Assembly: GCA_006937955.1 (NCBI GenBank)
Contig: SSNP01000173.1
Span: 338,248-402,247, forward strand
Length of the DNA: 64,000 bases
From: Pachypanchax playfairii
Lineage: Eukaryota > Chordata > Actinopteri > Cyprinodontiformes > Aplocheilidae
Direction of reading: 5' to 3'
The notes under the pieces were generated by a model, which did not search any database, had not been told where the DNA came from, and saw only the letters and a program-made list of their open reading frames with translations. Shown one piece after another: positions 34,801 through 45,989 of the stretch (position 1 is its first letter; each line of letters starts with the position of its first letter). A program made the translations under genes and the position numbers.

Positions 34801-37120
34801 GTGGACTCCAGCAACTTCAACCCACAGACATATTGGAACGCAGGATGCCATATGGGTAACAGTCACACGCACCTAAATGATCCCTGATATCATCACAAAG
34901 GTCTTTGCATTTCATTTGCATGTGTGTAACTATTTATTTTAGTTGCAATGAATTACCAAACAGAAGGTCAAATGCTTGAACTGTACCGAGCCAAGTTTGC
35001 AAGCAATGGAAACTGTGGATATATTCTGAGACCTAAGTGCATGTCCAAAGGTATGAACATATCCAAACTGCAGCATGGATGGCAATGCTCTCTGTGAGAT
35101 AGAGTTATAAATATGATTGGTTCCTCTCAGGTGCCTTTAATCCGGTGGAGGTGGATCATCTACCAGGACACAAAAAAACTCAGCTGGTGCTAAAGATCAT
35201 CAGTGGACAGCAACTTCCTAAACCCAAAGACTCCATGTTTGGGGACAGAGGAGAAGTAAAAACATAGAAGTTGACTTTCCTTCTTAAAAGCACTTACATT
35301 CATACATTTGTGGGATTTGTATGTGTGTTAATGATTTCAGATAATTGATCCCTTTGTTGAAGTTGAGATTATTGGTCTGCCTGTCGATTGCTCCAAGCAG
35401 CAAACCCGCGTCGTGGACGACAACGGTGTGTAAAAACTACATCTGGATATTCAGATCACACGACAGACAGCAGCTTCATGAAACTGTATGAAAACGTCTC
35501 TGTCGTTCAGGCTTCAATCCGATGTGGGAGGAGACCCTCGTCTTCAACATTCAGATGCCGCAGATGGCCCTGGTGAGGTTCCAAGTGTGGGACCACGACC
35601 CTATTGGACGAGATTTCATCGGACAGAGGACTGTAGCTCTCGCCAGCATGATGCCTGGTAGGTTGAGTGACGTCATCTACGAAGCCTACAAGCCACTACA
35701 CCGTTATTTCTTGGTGCATGTGACCCCTGACTTCCCCAGAAGTGCTGCATGTGCATGACCACTGCAGACCTTTTCATGATGACTGATTTAATCTATATTT
35801 AAATTCAATTCATTTACTGCTTGAAGAGGAAGGAGAAATAATAAGTTGTGTGATTTTCTTTTTCAGGTTATAGACATGTCTACCTGGATGGAATGGCTGA
35901 GTCATCAATCTTTGTTCATGTGGCCGTCCATGACCAAACAGGAAAGGTACAGTACTTCAAAGTAAATTTGTGTCACATGTTACTCTCATCAATTTATTTT
36001 AAATATTCTCTTTGTCAAATAGATTAAACCTGCTCACGCTGTGCAAGCAGCCAGAAAACACATTCAAAAAGCAGCTCAGAAGCACATGAGGGGTCACCAA
36101 AGGCATCCTTCACTAGAAGTCTCTGTCCAGTCCTCAGAGGATGGACGTCCTCTGTACTTCTACAAGGATGTGGACAGCTTCTCACAGGACAGCAAGAACG
36201 GGGAAATGTCTCCTGTGGCACAAGGGCCAGCGGCCAAAGCTTCTATCCACAAAGGGATCATGAGCGAACCAGTGAGACGAGCTCACAGAGTAAAGATTCA
36301 CGAACCGCCGGAGACGAGGAGAGGCTTCTTCAGCCGGATGTCCTCCACTGACTCCCATCACAGCGGGGCAGCTTCCTGTGTGAAAGAGAAAAGCTTTGAC
36401 CTTGACTCCCCATCTGAGAATCCTGACAGCCAGAATCAGACTGATCCAATAAATTTGGAAAGCAAACCACCGTGGTCGAACTGTATAGAGCTGCAGACGG
36501 GTAAAAGATTTGAACCAGAGCAGCCGGAGCTACCAGAGGAATCAGAACAAGAGTCAGACAAGGATGTTTTCACTGAACCTGAGCAACCTCCAAAAGCTCA
36601 CTCTGTCCCTGAGTCTGAACCTGTACCACAACCTGAAGCCAATCCTTCATCACTGATCCCCCCATCATCCCCTGCCAGGGTCAGACGGACCCTAGAGGCT
36701 CCTCGTCCCGTCCTGCCGTCAACCCCAATTCGAACAAAAGCCCGTTCACATAGTTGCCCTAGAAAGAAGACTACATCTCCTCAGACACCGGCCGTAAATC
36801 GCAGACTCGCTTTCCAAAGCCAAAAACGAGCGCAGAGCTACGGTAGCTATGGCAACCAGGTGAGACGCATACCCAACGGTCTCTGTCTGTCAGACAGCAC
36901 GTCCAGCTCCGGTGACGGCAGCACAGATAGCCTGGAGTTTGTGCCCTCCCGTGTGCCAGCAGGGGCGGAGCAACATGAGGGAACCCTGCAGAGGGAAATG
37001 AAGGCCTTGTTCGACCAGAAGATGAGAGAGATTCGATGTAAATCACCACTTTTTCTAGATGACGAATCAGACGAGGAAGAAAATCAATATATAAAAGGCT
37101 GTAGATCAGTTGATTCATGA
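28888..37120 (+). CDS. plch2: Phospholipase C eta-2, complete 20-exon coding region
   Basis: PLC-eta cleaves PIP2 into IP3 and diacylglycerol at membranes, with high calcium sensitivity, mainly in neurons. Exons: 28888-29215, 30018-30164, 30291-30534, 30614-30743, 31879-32049, 32252-32345, 32427-32630, 32712-32832, 32911-33082, 33155-33265, 34119-34202, 34313-34410, 34495-34583, 34670-34855, 34943-35050, 35131-35255, 35341-35425, 35511-35657, 35867-35946, 36023-37120. Phases agree throughout, giving about 1273 residues. Domains: PH (about 110-240), EF hands (240-370; canonical loop DKNGDGTLSIGE), X half with catalytic SHNTYL near 409 and HGYTLTS near 454, acidic linker, Y half, C2 (DPFVEVEIIGLPVDC, VWDHDPIGRDFIGQR), then a 365-residue disordered tail. 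SRLAEEFFWIGGSVV in exon 1 matches the PLCH2 N-terminus (WLAEVLLWVGGSVV) rather than PLCH1. Intron 3 is AT-AC and intron 10 GC-AG. I cannot tell whether this is the a or b fish copy. Confidence 0.93.
30535..30613 (+). other. plch2: U12-type AT-AC intron of plch2 (79 bp)
   Basis: No GT donor fits the end of exon 3. The sequence ATATCCTTTT starts immediately after codons reading RDQ, exactly the minor-spliceosome donor consensus. Near the 3' end is CCTTAAC, the U12 branch-point word, 13 bases before the terminal AC. Joining 30534 to 30614 restores DQWLQQTFSEADKNGDG in frame, matching PLC-eta (DQWLKQTFDEADKNGDG). Confidence 0.88.
33266..34118 (+). repeat. plch2: plch2 intron 10: GGAT microsatellite of 800 bp behind a GC donor
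   Basis: The GGAT array covers 33285-34084, interrupted every 45-130 bp by GAGTAGGTGGTT-type variants. It starts 19 bp after the inferred donor CAG|GCAAAC of exon 10. That GC donor is chosen because it leaves phase 0 and the next exon (34119, GATGAAAATAATG) begins in phase 0 after TTTCAG. No GT donor keeps frame before the array. The MDGW-type open frames are artefacts of the tetranucleotide. The donor position should be treated as probable, not certain. Confidence 0.8.
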
Positions 37121-37407
37121 TACCAAAGTCCTTTAGAAGAAAATCACCAAAAATAAAGAGGAAGAAGAAAAAAACAGATCTGAAATAAACAGTTTATTTA
37201 TTTAAGTACAACTGAAATGTTTACAGTTGAATCATTTGTTTTGTTAGACAATTTTTGTAAAAGAAATTTGTTAATCACTTGATGCTGCTGCCAACTGTAC
37301 AAAACAACTTGATGTTGACTTTTAAACTAGTAAACAACTAAATATATGTGCTTCATTAGTTACATTTTTCACATTTTACATGTCAACTTGAGTATTTTTC
37401 TAATAAA
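37121..37407 (+). terminator. plch2: plch2 3' UTR with three AATAAA signals
   Basis: AATAAA occurs at 37152-37157, 37184-37189 and 37402-37407 after the TGA stop. Any could direct cleavage. The third leaves about 260 bases before the next foldback element. A decayed copy of this 3' UTR is present near 46150-46330. Confidence 0.6.
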
Positions 37408-37669
37408 GAGAAAATCAAAGATTTTTTATGCCAGTGAATTTTTTTAATGATGATGCAGAAGGTAAAGCTGAAACAAAATTTCGCCTCTGACCATGTAAAT
37501 AAGTAATTAAAAAAAATTGAACGTTGTTCTTCTTAATTGCTTATATATTTCTGCCCATAGCTAGAACCATCTACAATGACTCGCTAAAGAAACTTTTAAC
37601 TGAGTTATCGCAACTAATTTCCACATGCTTATTGAGTGACAGTGAGAAATTCAAACTTTTGGATCCATG

Positions 37670-38170
37670 CACTCTCAGAAATAGAGGTACGAGACGAGTA
37701 CATTTTTGTACCTATAGGTAAATTGTTCCCTCAAAAGTACAATATTGGTCTTTAAAAGGTCAAAAATGTCCCTCTGAGGGTTAAAATTGATATAAAGTAC
37801 AAATTTGTACCATTTCAACTGCACCTGCAACCCTGGCCAAGGCTGGTTAATCTCCCTTTTATTAAGTTTCATCCATCATTTTCAATATTATGTTTCAGAA
37901 TGTTGGTTTAAAACTTCAAAACGTGTCATAATTTTACTGTTTTAGTGGAAAAACTTCATAAGGTACAAAAATGGACCTGGACTACAGGGTACACCCCCAG
38001 CGACAAGAAGGGTACAAATTCTTGTATGGTACAAATTTGTACTTTAATATCAATTTTAACCCTCAGAGGGACATTTCTGACCTTTTAAAGACCAATATTG
38101 TACTTTTGCGGGAACAATTTACCTATAGGTACAAAAATGTTCTTGTCTCGTACCTCTATTTCTGAGAGTG
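37670..38170. mobile_element. Foldback MITE, copy 2 (internally deleted)
   Basis: It has the same ends as copy 1 (CACTCTCAGAAATAGAGG and its complement) but is only 501 bp, because most of the inner half of the right arm is missing after GGGTACAAATTCTTG near 38022. Flanks are TG on the left and TA on the right. It lies between the convergent plch2 and eno1 genes, about 215 bp from the eno1 stop codon. Confidence 0.88.
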
Positions 38171-38385
38171 TATGCAACATGGAGCGCCCATAAACAGGAA
38201 ACTGCCGTTTACTTTTTTACAGCTTCAGAAAGCAGAGACTGGACTAGTTCTTATGTAAAACCTGGGTACAGCACATATGAGGTCTAACAATTCCAGTTAT
38301 AGATTTTTTGGTATAAATTTATTCTCTTCAAGTAATTTTTTCTCACAATTGTGTGAATGAATCCACAAACAAATGTCTCAGTAAT

Positions 38386-41300
38386 TCACTCAATCACGGG
38401 TCTTCTGAAGTTTTTTCCAGCAAACAGCGCCTCGTCTCCCAACTCTTCTTCAATTCTGTAAAAGTAATCATAAAAAAGGACTTTCACTTTCAGGCGACTT
38501 TGTTTTCTTCAGCTCTTTTGTTTAATGATACTTTCAATTTCCAGTAAATAGTATATCTATAACTCTTAATTTGTTGTCCAATCAAAAAACATTAAGATTC
38601 TGAAATGTTTTGGTTTATACAGTAAATACAAGCCTATATTTGGGACCTATTTTTTCTCAGTTTTAATCTACACAGTAATATCAGTTAACTTTTGGCAAAT
38701 AATATTGTTTGAGGGTGAAGCTCCGAAAGAGACTGGACTTGTTTTAAATGATGGAAACTGAAAATATCAGTCATTCTATTCACAAGACTGAGACTCACCT
38801 CAGAATCTGGTTGTATTTAGCGAGGCGCTCAGAGCGACATGGAGCTCCAGTCTTAATCTGGGTGTGAGAAAAGCAGTGGTTATTTAAATTCATTTGTTTT
38901 TTAAAAATTTCCCATATCAGTATTTATTTTGTGTTATTTATCTCAAACATGCTCCACCTTCACCAAATTTTCAAAGAAAATTCGCCTCCAGTGTTTAAAA
39001 AGGAGTTCGCAGAACTATAAACTCATTAACACCTTCCCTCGTCCAAAAATACACAATTCAATGTCTCACATGAAGAAAAACAAAAAAACAAAACAAAATA
39101 ATGCAAGTTCTTGTTGATTAAAGTCCAAACTCACAAACAATATCCCCTTTGTTACACTGCTAGTGCCATTCTGGGATAAAACTCTTGTTCTTCATGTTTG
39201 TATTTATGTATAATTATATATTCTTTTAAACTGATGTTTAATTTTACTTAATTTTAGCTCATCAGATAGACTTTTCCATAATTTAACCCCTAATCCCTAT
39301 ACAAACTTTTTCAAAATATTCTTACGCAATGCCTTTTAAATTCCTTTTTTCTTTAAATTATTTTTTTTTAACTCAGCAAATAGTTTTATTATTTTATTAT
39401 TTAATTATTTATTATTTTATTATTATTATTTTATTATTTATTATTATTCCATTTGCTTTAAACATTATTTGTGCTGTTTTAAACTGAACCAAATCCTGGA
39501 GTGTTATATAGCTCATGTTTTAATGAAGAGTTTATTTGTATGATGTATCCTGCATTATTAATTTTTCGGATGGATGGATGGATGGATGGATGGATGGATG
39601 GATGGATGGATGGATGGATGATGGATGGATGGATGGATGGATGGATGGATGGATGATGGATGGATGGATGGATGGATGGATGGATGGATGGAGAAACTGT
39701 TTAGCACATTAAATCTAAAATCTACCAATAGTTTCCAAATTTACCAGCTGACAAAAATAAAATCAGAGATTTAAACATTTATTGGTAAATATGTTCTCAA
39801 ACGTCTCTCATGTGAAATTTTTTACCTGTCCGGTACATAATCCAACCACCAGATCTGCGATGAAGGTGTCCTCAGTCTCTCCGGAGCGGTGACTGACCAT
39901 CACCCCCCAGCCACTCTCTTGAGCCATCTTACACCTGAAGGATGCAACGAGATTTCACTGAAACATCACTGACATGCTGAGAATTTACAATTTTTCGTAA
40001 CATTTTGTTAATATTGTAGAAAGAAGATTTAGTTTGTCACAGTCTCAGTACTGGAGGTCACCCTGTGAATAACTTACGCCTGCATGGACTCGGTAACTGT
40101 TCCTATCTGATTGACTTTAAGCAGGAGACAGTTGCAGGCCTTCTCCTCCACAGCCTTACAGATGCGATTAGGATTCGTCACCGTCAGATCATCTCCGACC
40201 ACCTGGACGTCTGTGGTGTTGGTGAAGTTGGTCCAGGCCTGCCAGTCGTCCTGGTCAAAAGGATCCTCAATGGACACCACTGAAATAAAACAGTTCATTA
40301 GGAGTTGATCACAATGTTGCAGATCTTTTCATTATCAATTCATTTCAAACCATTTAAAATGCGGCTAAATTTTGTTGTACACTTTGAATTAAATGAGCTT
40401 GCTATAAAAGCTTGTTTATAAAAGTTTATTTTGATCTTTTACACATTTAGAACATGTTTTATATTGTAAATCAGTGTCATCAGCAGGACATATTGGAATC
40501 ATTTTGCTGAGATTCCATGTCCTTCTCTCTTAGTGCTGAATAATGTATAAAAAGCCTCAGGCGTGCACCTGGATAATCCTTCACAAAGCTCTTGTAGAGA
40601 TCAGCCAGCTCGTCAGCAGTGATGTAACGGTCCGGGTCGTCAGGTGACTTAAAGTCCAGGTCATATTTTCCATCTCTGTAGAACTCAGAAGCAGCCACAT
40701 CCATTCCGATCACAACCTCGTCTGTGTAACCAGCTTTGGCGATGGCCTCCTTCAGTAACTCCAGAGCTTCACATACATTTGGAAAAAAACAAAGGACAGG
40801 GTATCATGATGTCGTGTTATTAAACCAAAATGCACTCAAATATGCCTGAAATCATAATCATCAATGATTTAACTCAGTCCTTTATCTCAGCTCCTAAATC
40901 TTTTTAAAGTGGAATTCAGTTCTTCTAAATAGTTTTATTTTTAAATAGACAAACTGAAGCTGAAAGACTCACCTTCCTTATTTTCCAGTATATTTGGAGC
41001 AAATCCACCTTCATCACCCACATTGGTGGCGTCCTGCCCATATTTCTTCTTGATGACGTTCTTGAGATTGTGGTAAACCTCCGCTCCGATCCGCATTGCT
41101 TCTTTAAAGGTGCTGGCACCGACAGGGAGGATCATGAACTCCTGCATGGCGAGCTTGTTGCCTGCATGAGAGCCTCCATTGATCACATTGAAAGCCTGAT
41201 GGAGGCAAAGAAGACAATCATATGACTTGTTATAAGTATAAATTAGGGAAAATAAAAGCAGTGACTGTTTGCATGTTATCTGTAGGACAGTCTCACCGGT

Positions 41301-43479
41301 ACGGGCAATATGACCTCTGGGTTTCCTGCCAGGTCAGCAATATGGCGGTACAGGGGAACTCCTTTCTCTGCAGCACCAGCTTTGCAAACAGCCAGAGAAA
41401 CCCCCAGAATGGCGTTTGCTCCAAATTTGGCTGTTTTCAGTCAATTAAATTAATGAGATTTCCGTATTTATTGTCAGTTAAGCAGAAAAAAGCAAAAACA
41501 AAAATCTGTTTCACACATAAAATGACTGTAAAGAGTTAAGTTGACTTTAAAGCAGATGTTGTAAGATTTCTAAAGATGCAGCAAGAGTTTAAGTTTGTGT
41601 GTTTGTGTGTTCGTTCCTCACATTTGTTCTCTGTACCATCCAAATCAATCATGATCTGATCAATTCTCTCCTGCTCAACCACAGATACATCCTGAAAAAA
41701 CATTCACATAAATTTAAAAACACAAAAACATTTTATTAATACTTTTTTTTTTAAAAAAAACAGAGCTTGAGTTTCACCTGAGCAACAAGTGCAGGTGCAA
41801 TCATTGAGTTTATGTGTTCAACAGCCTGTGAGACTCCTGCAATGAAAATATGAACATCACAACACGGTGAACAAATCTCAGAGATGAAAAAAATAACAAA
41901 TCATGCAACCCTTCATGTTTGTGTTATACTGGTTTTTTATTCATCTGATAAATGTTTTTTGACATCATGTTGAATTATTGATTGATGTCCTTTGCATTTG
42001 ATTCCTAAAATCATTCAATCAATCAATTATCATCATGTTTTATGTAATTCTTCTGTTACCAAAAAGTAATTTACAGTTTTTAAAGTCAAGAAGCAAAATG
42101 AATAAATAAATCACTAACACTTCTCTATCCATTAAAGAGAAATCAAACCAAGAGGGCAATAAAAACTTTTACCTTTGTGGTAAAACTACAAATTTAACTA
42201 ATTCATTCCAGCACAAAATGGTGCACAAACCTTTTCCCAGGTAGCGAGACTTGTCATTGTCCCGGAGCTCCAGGGCTTCATAGATACCAGTGGATGCACC
42301 GCTCGGTACAGCAGCTCTAAACAAGCCTGGAAAATGCAAACAAACAGGATTCAGATATCATCACATGGAAATCAACTGGAATTTCCCTGCACTCTCAGAA
42401 ATAGAGGTACGAGACAAGTACATTTTTGTACCTATAGGTAAATTGTTCCCTCAAAAGTACAATATTGGTCTTTAAAAGGTCAGAAATGTCCCTCTGAGGG
42501 TTAAAATTGATATAAAGTACAAATTTGTACCATTTCAACTGCACCTGCAACCCTGGCCAAGGCTGGTTAATCTCTATTTTATTAAGTTTCATCCATCATT
42601 TTCAATATTATGTTTCAGAATGTTGATTTAAAACTTCAAAATGTGGCATAATTTTACTGTTTAAGTGGAAAAACTTCATAAGGTACAAAAATGGACCTGG
42701 ACTACAAGGTACACCCCCAGCGACAAGAATTTGTACCCTTCTTGTCGCTGGGGGTGTACCCTGTAGTCCAGGTCCATTTTTGTACCTTATGAAGTTTTTC
42801 CACTAAAACAGTAAAATTATGCCACGTTTTGAAGTCTTAAACCAACATGTAAATCATAATATTGAAAATGATGGATGAAACTTAATAAAATGGAGATTAA
42901 CCAGCCTTGACCAGGGTTGCAGGTGCAGTTGAAATGGTACAAATTTGTACTTTATATCAATTTTAACCCTCAGAGGGACATTTTTGACCTTTTAAAGACC
43001 AATATTGTACTTTTGCGGGAACAATTTACCTATAGGTACAAAAATGTTCTTGTCTCGTACCTCTATTTCTGAGAGTGTGCTAACACAAAACAATGAGCCT
43101 TTTTTACATTCATACCTTTCATTTAGTTATCATCAGCTTGTAAATTCAGTAATTTAGAATAGCTGTATACACTATTGATTTAACAGAATCTAAAAGAACA
43201 AAAATGATTAATGATACATGCAGGAAAATTGATTGTTTAAGCAAATTAAATACAGCAGGTATTTCAAATGAACAGTTAGTTAGAAAAGGTGTAAATATCC
43301 TCACTCACATCCTGGATCAAAAAAGACTCAACCTCTAGGGTAAATTTATGTTTTGGAGTACACGGTCAAAAAAAAAAAAAGTTGCAAAGAATACCTTTGT
43401 CTGTGTAAAGATCAACCTCCACCGTCGGATTTCCACGGGAGTCAAAGATCTCTCGGGCGTGGATCTTAACAATGGACAT
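38386..43479 (-). CDS. eno1: Alpha-enolase (2-phosphoglycerate dehydratase), complete
   Basis: Enolase converts 2-phosphoglycerate to phosphoenolpyruvate in cytosolic glycolysis as a Mg-dependent dimer. Coding exons, in transcript order: 43395-43479, 42231-42326, 41778-41836, 41622-41691, 41297-41430, 40973-41195, 40569-40766, 40078-40279, 39826-39934, 38799-38857, 38386-38455. They sum to 1305 bases (434 residues plus TGA), and phases are consistent; exon sizes agree with what I recall for vertebrate enolase genes. Visible active-site motifs: SGASTG loop, GDEGGFAPN (catalytic Glu), IGMDVAASEF, SIEDPFDQDDW and VGDDLTVTN (metal ligands), LLLKVNQIG (catalytic Lys) and SHRSGETED (His loop). The N-terminus MSIVKIHAREIFDSRGNPT is ENO1-like rather than ENO3-like. 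ENO1 is also on human 1p36. A 5' UTR exon probably ends at about 43635. AATAAA on the minus strand (38318-38323) would give a short 3' UTR. Confidence 0.93.
39568..39692. repeat. GGAT microsatellite in eno1 intron
   Basis: About 125 bp of GGAT with two GATGATGG interruptions lies in the intron between enolase exons 38799-38857 and 39826-39934. It is the same motif as the large array in plch2 intron 10, but without the GAGTAGGTGG interruptions. Confidence 0.95.
42390..43077. mobile_element. Foldback MITE, copy 3, inside an eno1 intron
   Basis: The element is 688 bp with two nearly complete arms of about 335 bp meeting at 42720-42740 (CCCCCAGCGACAAG mirrored). Ends are identical to copies 1 and 2, and the flanks are TG and TG. 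It sits in the first coding intron of eno1, so the eno1 pre-mRNA would contain a very long perfect-looking hairpin. Frames of 62-65 codons on either strand are shared among copies and are not credible genes. Confidence 0.9.
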
Positions 43480-43800
43480 AGTGAAGAACCTGAAGACAAT
43501 CAGCTGGTATTTTGATTAAAACAAACAAAAGGCCCTTTTCTATCAAGTCACTTCATTTCAACTGAAAACTATAAAAACATAAACATAAGCAGTCTAAATA
43601 TCTTTATGTCCTTTTCTGGAATAGACTGTTTTACCTTTTTGACTCTTTTCCGTTGTAGAAGTTCACAAATATCTCCTGACCTGGCTGGAAGCTTAGGAGA
43701 GCTAACGGGTGAGCTACAATCCTAATTGGATTAGGCATCCTAAACTGATAGGTCACATGGGAGGCAGGATAACAAACTTTGTGCAGTTATATGCCTAACA
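43480..43800 (-). promoter_or_regulatory. eno1: eno1 5' UTR exon and upstream region
   Basis: On the minus strand, an AG acceptor just before the start codon and a GTAAAAC donor at about 43634 suggest a non-coding first exon upstream (about 43635-43720). No TATA box was recognised with confidence. The decayed plch2 copy begins within 150 bp of this region. Confidence 0.5.
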
Positions 43801-43865
43801 AATACCAGAGTCATTCATGTCATTGCAAACGCAGTTAGCAAAGTTAAATTTGCAACAATGGGATG

Positions 43866-44357
43866 TGTCACGTGCACCTAAATGATGCCTGATATAATCA
43901 CAAAGGTCTTTGCATTTCATTTGCATGTGTGTAACCGTTTTATTTTGTCCAAAGATATGAACATATACAAACTGCAGCATGGATGGCAATGCTTACATTC
44001 ATACACTTATGGGATTTGTATGTGTGTTAATGATTTCAGATAATTGATCCCTTTGTTGAAGTTGAGATTATTGGTCTGCCTGTCGATTGCTCCAAGCAGC
44101 AAACCCGCGTCGTGGACGACAACGGTGTGTAAAAACTACATCTGGATATTCAGATCACACGACAGACAGCAGCTTCATGAAACTGTATGAAAACGTCTCT
44201 GTCGTTCAGGCTTCAATCCGATGTGGGAGGAGACCCTCGTCTTCAACATTCAGATGCCGCAGATGGCCCTGGTGAGGTTCCAAGTGTGGGACCACGACCC
44301 TATTGGACGAGATTTCATCGGACAGAGGACTGTAGCTCTCGCCAGCATGATGCCTGG
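43866..44357 (+). pseudogene. Partial duplicate of plch2 exons 15-18 (C2-domain region), broken
   Basis: This copies plch2 34863-35659 with two deletions: one removes nearly all of exon 15 (parent about 34942-35041), the other removes all of exon 16 (about 35087-35290). Exon 17 (44040-44124) and exon 18 (44210-44356) with their intron are retained with intact splice sites and are essentially identical to 35341-35657. Left of 44008 the match is clearly poorer. Similarity stops abruptly three bases into intron 18. It has no start and no upstream catalytic domain, so it cannot encode a lipase. Confidence 0.88.
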
Positions 44358-44605
44358 TATCATCAATCCAAAAATACGTCTTTATTTTTGCTATATTTTA
44401 ATTGAGTCTGTGCTTGACTGAAAGAAAATGTGCAGGTTTGCAGGAAAGTTTAATGAAAAGTGTTGAGAAATAATCATGAATGGTCTCATATTGTTGCTTT
44501 CAAATTGTTGTTTCTGAGCTGCACCTGCAACTTTAAGCCTTCAGTTTACTGGTTTTAACAAAAAGCTTGAACATTCTACTGTCTTCTATGAGACACAATT
44601 TTATA

Positions 44606-45872
44606 CACTCTCGGAAATAGAGGTACGAGACAAGAACATTTTTGTACCTATAGGTAAATTGTTCCCTCAAAAGTACAATATTGGTCTTTAAAAGGTCAGA
44701 AATGTCCCTCTGAGGGTTAAAATTGATATAAAGTACAAATTTGTACCATTTCAACTGCACCTGCAACCCTGGCCAAGGCTGGTTAATCTCTATTTTATTA
44801 AGTTTCATCCATTATTTTCAATATTATGTTTCAGAATGTTGGTTTAAAACTTACCAGCGACAAGAAGGGTACAAATTCTTGTCGCTGGGGGTGTACCCTG
44901 TAGTCCAGGTCCATTTTTGTACCTTATGAAGTTTTTCCACTAAAACAGTAAAATTATACGATGTTTTGAAGTTTTAAACCAACATTCTGAAACATAATAT
45001 TGAAAATGATGGATGAAACTTAATAAAATGGAGATTAACCAGCCTTGGCCAGGGTTGCAGGTGCAGTTGAAATGGTACAAATTTGTACTTTATATCAATT
45101 TTAACCCTCAGAGGGACATTTCTGGCCTTTTAAAGACCAATATTGTACTTTTGAGGGAACAATTTACTAGGGCCGGGACTTTAACGCATTAATTAAGATT
45201 AATTAATTACTCAAAAATAACGCGTTAATTTTTTTAAACGCATTTTAATCGCACTTATTTAAGCACCGCAGAACATCTCTCATGAGTTTCAGCGGACCGA
45301 TTATACTGGAGCACCTACCAGGGTTCATTATTTAGGACAACAACAAACCACAGTGAACATGAATGAAGAAGCGACCGCTTTGATTGGCCCCGTGGATGGG
45401 AAGTTTTGTTATAAAAAACAACTGGATGGAAGCGTGGATAAGAGCATGTGTGCAAGCTATGCAGCAAGGAATTTGCACATCACTGCAGCACACCGGGCCT
45501 GAAGTATCAACTCAATGTTAAACATATAGCAGCTAGCGTGGACGTTAGCCCGACTCCGAGTACAAGTGTAGACATTTTCTACACTTAATGCACTGGTCTG
45601 TTGGACTTGGTTGAACAAAAATAAACAATATTTTGTTGCTTAAGCTTATGTGTATTCAGTCATGATTCAATGGTATACTAAAAATCAGTTTGAAAAAAAT
45701 TCTCACTGTTCTCTGGTCAAATATTTATATGCGATTAAAATGCGATTAATTTTGATTAATTAATTACAAAGCCTCTAATTAATTAGATTAAAATTTTTAA
45801 TCGAGTCCCGGCCCTACAATTTACCTATTGGTACAAAAAGGTTCTTGTCTCGTACCTCTATTTCTGAGAGTG
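44606..45872. mobile_element. Foldback MITE, copy 4, split by a hAT insertion
   Basis: Outer ends match the other copies (the left end carries one change, CACTCTCGGAAATAG) and are flanked by TA on both sides. The left arm is shortened near 44850. The right arm is interrupted at 45168 by another transposon and resumes at 45825. Without the insert the element would be about 610 bp. It lies between the two decayed parts of the plch2 duplicate. Confidence 0.88.
45168..45816. mobile_element. Non-autonomous hAT transposon nested in foldback copy 4
   Basis: Ends TAGGGCCGGGACT and AGTCCCGGCCCTA form a perfect terminal inverted repeat. The 8-bp duplication CAATTTAC is exact on both sides (45160-45167 and 45817-45824), the hAT signature. 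Subterminal regions are rich in TTAATTAA. The interior (about 45360-45580) shows remnants of a BED-finger transposase N-terminus: MNEEATALIGPVDGK in one frame and VCKLCSKEFAHHCS followed by a conserved His region after frame change. It cannot encode a full transposase. Confidence 0.9.
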
Positions 45873-45989
45873 TACATAGTAAAGCCTGAAGCGTTGCAAA
45901 ACCCTGATATTTCCATCTGGAGTTTGCAGAAATCAGAAAAAGGTCAACCTACGGATAATCATGAAAAAAGTCTCTTCAGACACCAGAGG

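Noticed and set aside
36771..37118. A 115-codon minus-strand frame opposite the plch2 last exon
   Set aside because: It is an antisense shadow of a coding exon; no motif seen.
37675..44808. A 64-65-codon frame shared by several loci (starting MKLNK in minus-strand copies)
   Set aside because: It lies inside the arms of the foldback MITEs, so its conservation reflects recent copying of the element; it has no recognisable domain.
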